Source: Intoshia linei
Taxonomy: Eukaryota; Orthonectida; Rhopaluridae
Assembly: GCA_001642005.1 (NCBI GenBank)
Contig: LWCA01000193.1
Span: 1-41,636 of the forward strand
Length of the DNA: 41,636 bases
Reading direction: 5' to 3'
Positions within the stretch are counted from its first letter, which is position 1. Each line of letters begins with the position of its first letter. The notes under the pieces were generated by a model. That model was not told where the DNA came from, ran no database searches, and was given only the letters and a program-made list of their open reading frames with translations. This document shows, in pieces, positions 38,630 to 41,636 of the stretch. A program made the position numbers and the translations under genes.

Positions 38630-40636
38630 TTACAATATATTCTTGACACTCAATTTTTCAATCAACATTTTTGTGAAGGCAGCCGCGTTTACCGAAGCGT
38701 TTGGTTCCCATTTACCGGATATTCCAATTTTGTATTCATAGTCGGATATACCTATTTTTACATTAGTAAAATTATTAATGTATTTCTAATTTTGAAAAAT
38801 ATACAAAATACCTCTTATGATTATAAAATGTTCCTTTCTGTTTCCAAATATGGATTCAATAACTTGATCAAATTCATAATCTAGAGCTCTACAATTGTAC
38901 TTTTCTATAAATTTATCCAAATTAGATTTATCGTTCATCAATTGACGAGCTGATCCAATCACTCCCAAATGAACCCTGGGATCATGTACACTTAAATCTT
39001 TTTTACTGGGCTTTTGTGGGTGTTCAACCTATTATTTTTTTTTAGTACATTATAAACTCGTTTTGCACACCTACTTTTGAAAAATTCTCATCAACCTAAT
39101 TTTTTACTGAATTATTTTAATAATAGATATAAGGGCGCACTATCAAGAGATCGTAAAAATATACTAATATTAGAATTTATAATTGAATTGGATAAAAAAA
39201 TATTCTATGGTGTCCACACCAGAAAATATTTTTAATTTTTTTGTAATATGGTTTGTAGGTTTAATATCTTAATATTTCAGTTTTAACTTGGTTCTGTAGA
39301 TCTACGATCATATATTAAAATTAAAATTAATATTAACTACGATCATTTGAACGGACACAGATTATAGGAGCATCACTAATAAAGAAGTTAAGGGAATATA
39401 ATTCTGAATTAATTAATGAAGTCGTGTTTTGTATAAAATTAAATTCAGTAAAAGCATCACATTGAAATAAGACGGAAATACATAAACATCTTAAATGTTA
39501 TTAGCAAATAAATTATAACTTATTACATTCCATTCTATACACGTTTTTGAAACTTAAATTGTGAAATATTTTAGTTTACATCTCAATTTAAAAATAAGTG
39601 CCACAAAACGGAGGGTGCACCAAATTTAGGTTATACTGTACAATTAAAAGTAAATTAATACCTCTACAAAACTACCATCCATTTCAATTTGTAATAAATC
39701 ACTACCAATGGGTGGTGCAAAGTTTTGATTGGTTTGAGTTGATGCTAAATTTTTTAAAACTACCATAATTTCACTTTTCCAATTTGTAGAAAAAGCATCA
39801 CTAGTGATTAAATTGTTGGCTAAATCGACAAGATCATTAGAAGGTAATTTCCAAGATTTTACAGTGCAGTTTTTATCCAGATTAAACTCTTCTTTATCTT
39901 CGTCTTCATTTACACGATATTGCTCACAGAGAATGTAGATATCTGTTTGCGAAGAACTACTATTACATTTTGAATCATATATTCCATTTTCTTTTATATA
40001 TACATTCGAACACGAAACAACAACATCACTACGTCGAATATGGTTATAATAATCTGCGTAATGAGGAACTCCACCACAAACACCAACTAATATTACATAA
40101 GTTACAGAATCAAAAGTTCCCAATAATCGGGTGGTAGTATTAGCTGAAGCGATTTGGGCCTTTCGTATTTTTCCAACCATCGGCAATTTAGTAGTAACTA
40201 CACAAATAGACCCAATCCTGCCTACAGTGTAGGCATTTGATTCACCTTCTTTTTTGAATTGAGCAAAAGATAATTTATCTTCCATGATAGCTTCAATAGC
40301 CAACTTTTCACAATATTTAGATGTTATAATTGCTACAACAGGCTTTTTGCCACCAAGGTTATCATTTATGGTTTGATAGTCTTGCGATTTTTCATCTTCT
40401 TCAGTATATCTGATGTAGTACCCTTCAGATATTTCTTTAATTAATTTTTCCTTGATCAATTTAGCTATAATTGTTCGAAGCATATCCTCGCTCATGTTTG
40501 TACGTTGTTTGAGCACGTTTAAACTCAAATTATTAGGGTACGCCATTTCAAATAAGCTCAAAACTTCATCGTAGCGCTTGACTTGATCTGTCCGATTGTC
40601 TGCGTTTTGTACTACATTTGCTTCATCTGGGTGCAT
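38630..40636 (-). CDS. Winged-helix / nucleoside phosphorylase fusion protein
   Basis: Exons: 39662-40636, 38812-39028, 38630-38751; 437 residues. Start at 40636 (MHPDEANVVQNADNRTDQV); the frame is open further upstream but that part looks non-coding. Residues ~20-80 form a winged-helix-like domain (KRYDEVLSLFEMAYPNN...MLRTIIAKLIKEKLIKEI). The rest is a PNP/UDP-phosphorylase or MTA/SAH-nucleosidase fold: VVAIITSKYCEKLAIEAIME, TTRLLGTF, VILVGVCGGVPHY (ribose/phosphate-site glycines), VIESIFGNRKEHFIIIRGIS and DYEYK, with the family's purine-contacting Asp, then WEPNASVNAAAFTKMLI. I recall insect proteins of this build with almost the same N-terminus, without assigned function. Substrate unknown; it could be a sensor rather than an enzyme. 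Confidence 0.85.
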
Positions 40637-40858
40637 TTGCTTAAACTTTATTAATATTCGATTAATAGAATAAAATTTTGTACATGTTTTCATCAATACA
40701 ATGGCTTTTTTGATAAAATCGGTATAAACTAAAATAATCACATTAAAAATATTAAATAGTGACAGATAAGTTGATAATTGGTATATGAGTAATTAACCCA
40801 TAGGTAAGGTGCTTTTCGCATTTTTTCGGAGGGACACTTAATCATTTATATTATACAC

Positions 40859-41110
40859 TAGGTTGACTGTTATGTACTACGTACAAACAGCATCTAGCTC
40901 TGTCGAGGGCGGATATTTTTAATTCTACCAAAAAAATAAATTCAATAAGATCTAACTTAAAAATGATACTATTCATTATTATATATATCAATTATGTTGT
41001 ATATACTTTATTATACCTATAATTATAAGACTTTATAATTTTTACAACTAAGGGTAATTTGGGGTTTTGGCCGTGAAGATATAAGATGTTGAAATTGAAA
41101 ATTATCATAA
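40859..41110. repeat. CTAG-ended interspersed repeat, copy 3
   Basis: Begins ctaggttgactgttatgtac, followed by tacgtacaaacagcatctag and ctctgtcgagggcgg. It matches copy 1 over at least 120 bp and again near its right part (gggg-tt-...ataagatgt-gaaattg). No open frame. Confidence 0.65.
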
Positions 41111-41261
41111 TGTTGATAAATTTAAAATCTTTATCAGATTATGTATCTTATAATTCTAGGTCTGATTTGAATTAAAAAATAAGACAATGGGGTTTTTAAC
41201 ATTGAAAGATTGAATTTCTGAAAATGAAATTTGTGATAAAACGTGATAATCAAATTTTTTT

Positions 41262-41353
41262 TGCTGGAATAGTCCCCAAAAAAATGTCGTGACGCACCTA
41301 CTTTTGTCTTGCCACGTATTACAGCGTCGCAGCGCAAGGTTTGGGAATCAATT
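41262..41353. mobile_element. hAT fragment related to 9153-9524
   Basis: tgctggaatagtcccc is shared with the interior of 9153-9524. The end cgtcgcagcgcaaggtttgg then gaatca is a degenerate right terminus. Confidence 0.5.
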
Positions 41354-41421
41354 TAATTGTTGGTAAATACTCTATTATAATTATCAAATACTATATTTAA
41401 ATATTAATATATAAAAATAAC

Positions 41422-41533
41422 TTTTTGGCAAATTTTCCAATGAAACTAATTCTCTAAAAAAGTCATAAGCTTCTTTAACTTGTGTATGGTAATCTGTGTT
41501 TGGTTTAAACCAAAATAATAACGTTCTTCGTTC
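41422..41533 (-). CDS. Unidentified internal exon of a gene entering from the right
   Basis: A minus-strand frame with acceptor atgtag next to 41533 and a GT donor at 41420-41421 (weak, GTTATT). It encodes RTLLFWFKPNTDYHTQVKEA then YDFFRELVSLENLP, whose composition is clearly coding-like. I do not recognise the protein. The remaining exons would lie right of the window and to the left of 41420, if any. Confidence 0.45.
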
Positions 41534-41586
41534 CTACATAAAAAAATAAATTAAATTTTAGTTGTAATGTTAATATATTATATACA

Positions 41587-41636
41587 GTGCGCGACATAAG
41601 TCTTAGGCACCCCATTGTAATTAATTTAAACACTCC
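41587..41636. mobile_element. Tc1/mariner-type left end, cut by the window edge
   Basis: After tatata comes cagtgcgcgacataagtctt followed by aggcacccc. This is the usual form of a Tc1/mariner inverted terminal repeat next to a TA target. The element continues beyond 41636. Confidence 0.7.

Larger units (their letters stand above)
40637..41421. other. Intergenic region with repeats
   Basis: Holds the promoter side of the winged-helix/phosphorylase gene, CTAG-ended repeat copy 3 (from 40859) and an hAT fragment (41262-41353). Confidence 0.5.

Overview
The window is AT-rich nuclear DNA of an animal, almost certainly an arthropod and probably an insect. The support is: split genes with many very short GT-AG introns (36-51 bp is usual), numerous hAT-type miniature transposons, a secreted Ly6 protein, a winged-helix/nucleoside-phosphorylase fusion of a type I know only from insects, and several cilium/flagellum genes that imply motile sperm. 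Every gene model was built by hand: exon by exon, checking splice dinucleotides, reading phase and family similarity. For the complete models the exon lengths sum to a multiple of three.

Left part (1-10100): actin maturation protease ACTMAP (minus, runs off the left edge), with one hAT element in each of three consecutive introns; an unrecognised small five-exon gene (plus); and a short, divergent ORC3 (plus, 15 exons). Centre (10100-17200): SNX3 (minus, tail to tail with ORC3), a farnesylatable DNAJA-type co-chaperone (plus), the ciliary inner-junction protein CFAP144 (minus) and the nexin-dynein regulatory complex subunit DRC12 (plus). Then BMS1 (minus) and PHAX (plus) share a 190 bp divergent promoter. 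PHAX overlaps a secreted Ly6 gene (minus) at the 3' ends of both coding regions.

Right part: SMIM13 (plus) and SSNA1 (minus) are convergent, and SSNA1 and CDK20 (plus) are divergent. CDK20 carries a complete 5S rRNA gene in an intron. PIGT (minus) ends 20 bp from CDK20. Then come an unrecognised Arg/Tyr-rich protein (plus), the winged-helix/nucleoside-phosphorylase fusion (minus) and an unidentified exon at the right edge.

The genes form no single pathway. CFAP144, DRC12, SSNA1 and CDK20 all belong to cilia, flagella or basal bodies. BMS1, PHAX and the 5S gene belong to RNA and ribosome production. PIGT makes the GPI anchors that the Ly6 protein probably carries. No dedicated new multi-gene system is evident. 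The most unusual material is the transposon and small-repeat landscape inside introns, the intronic 5S gene, the enzyme/winged-helix fusion and two unrecognised genes.
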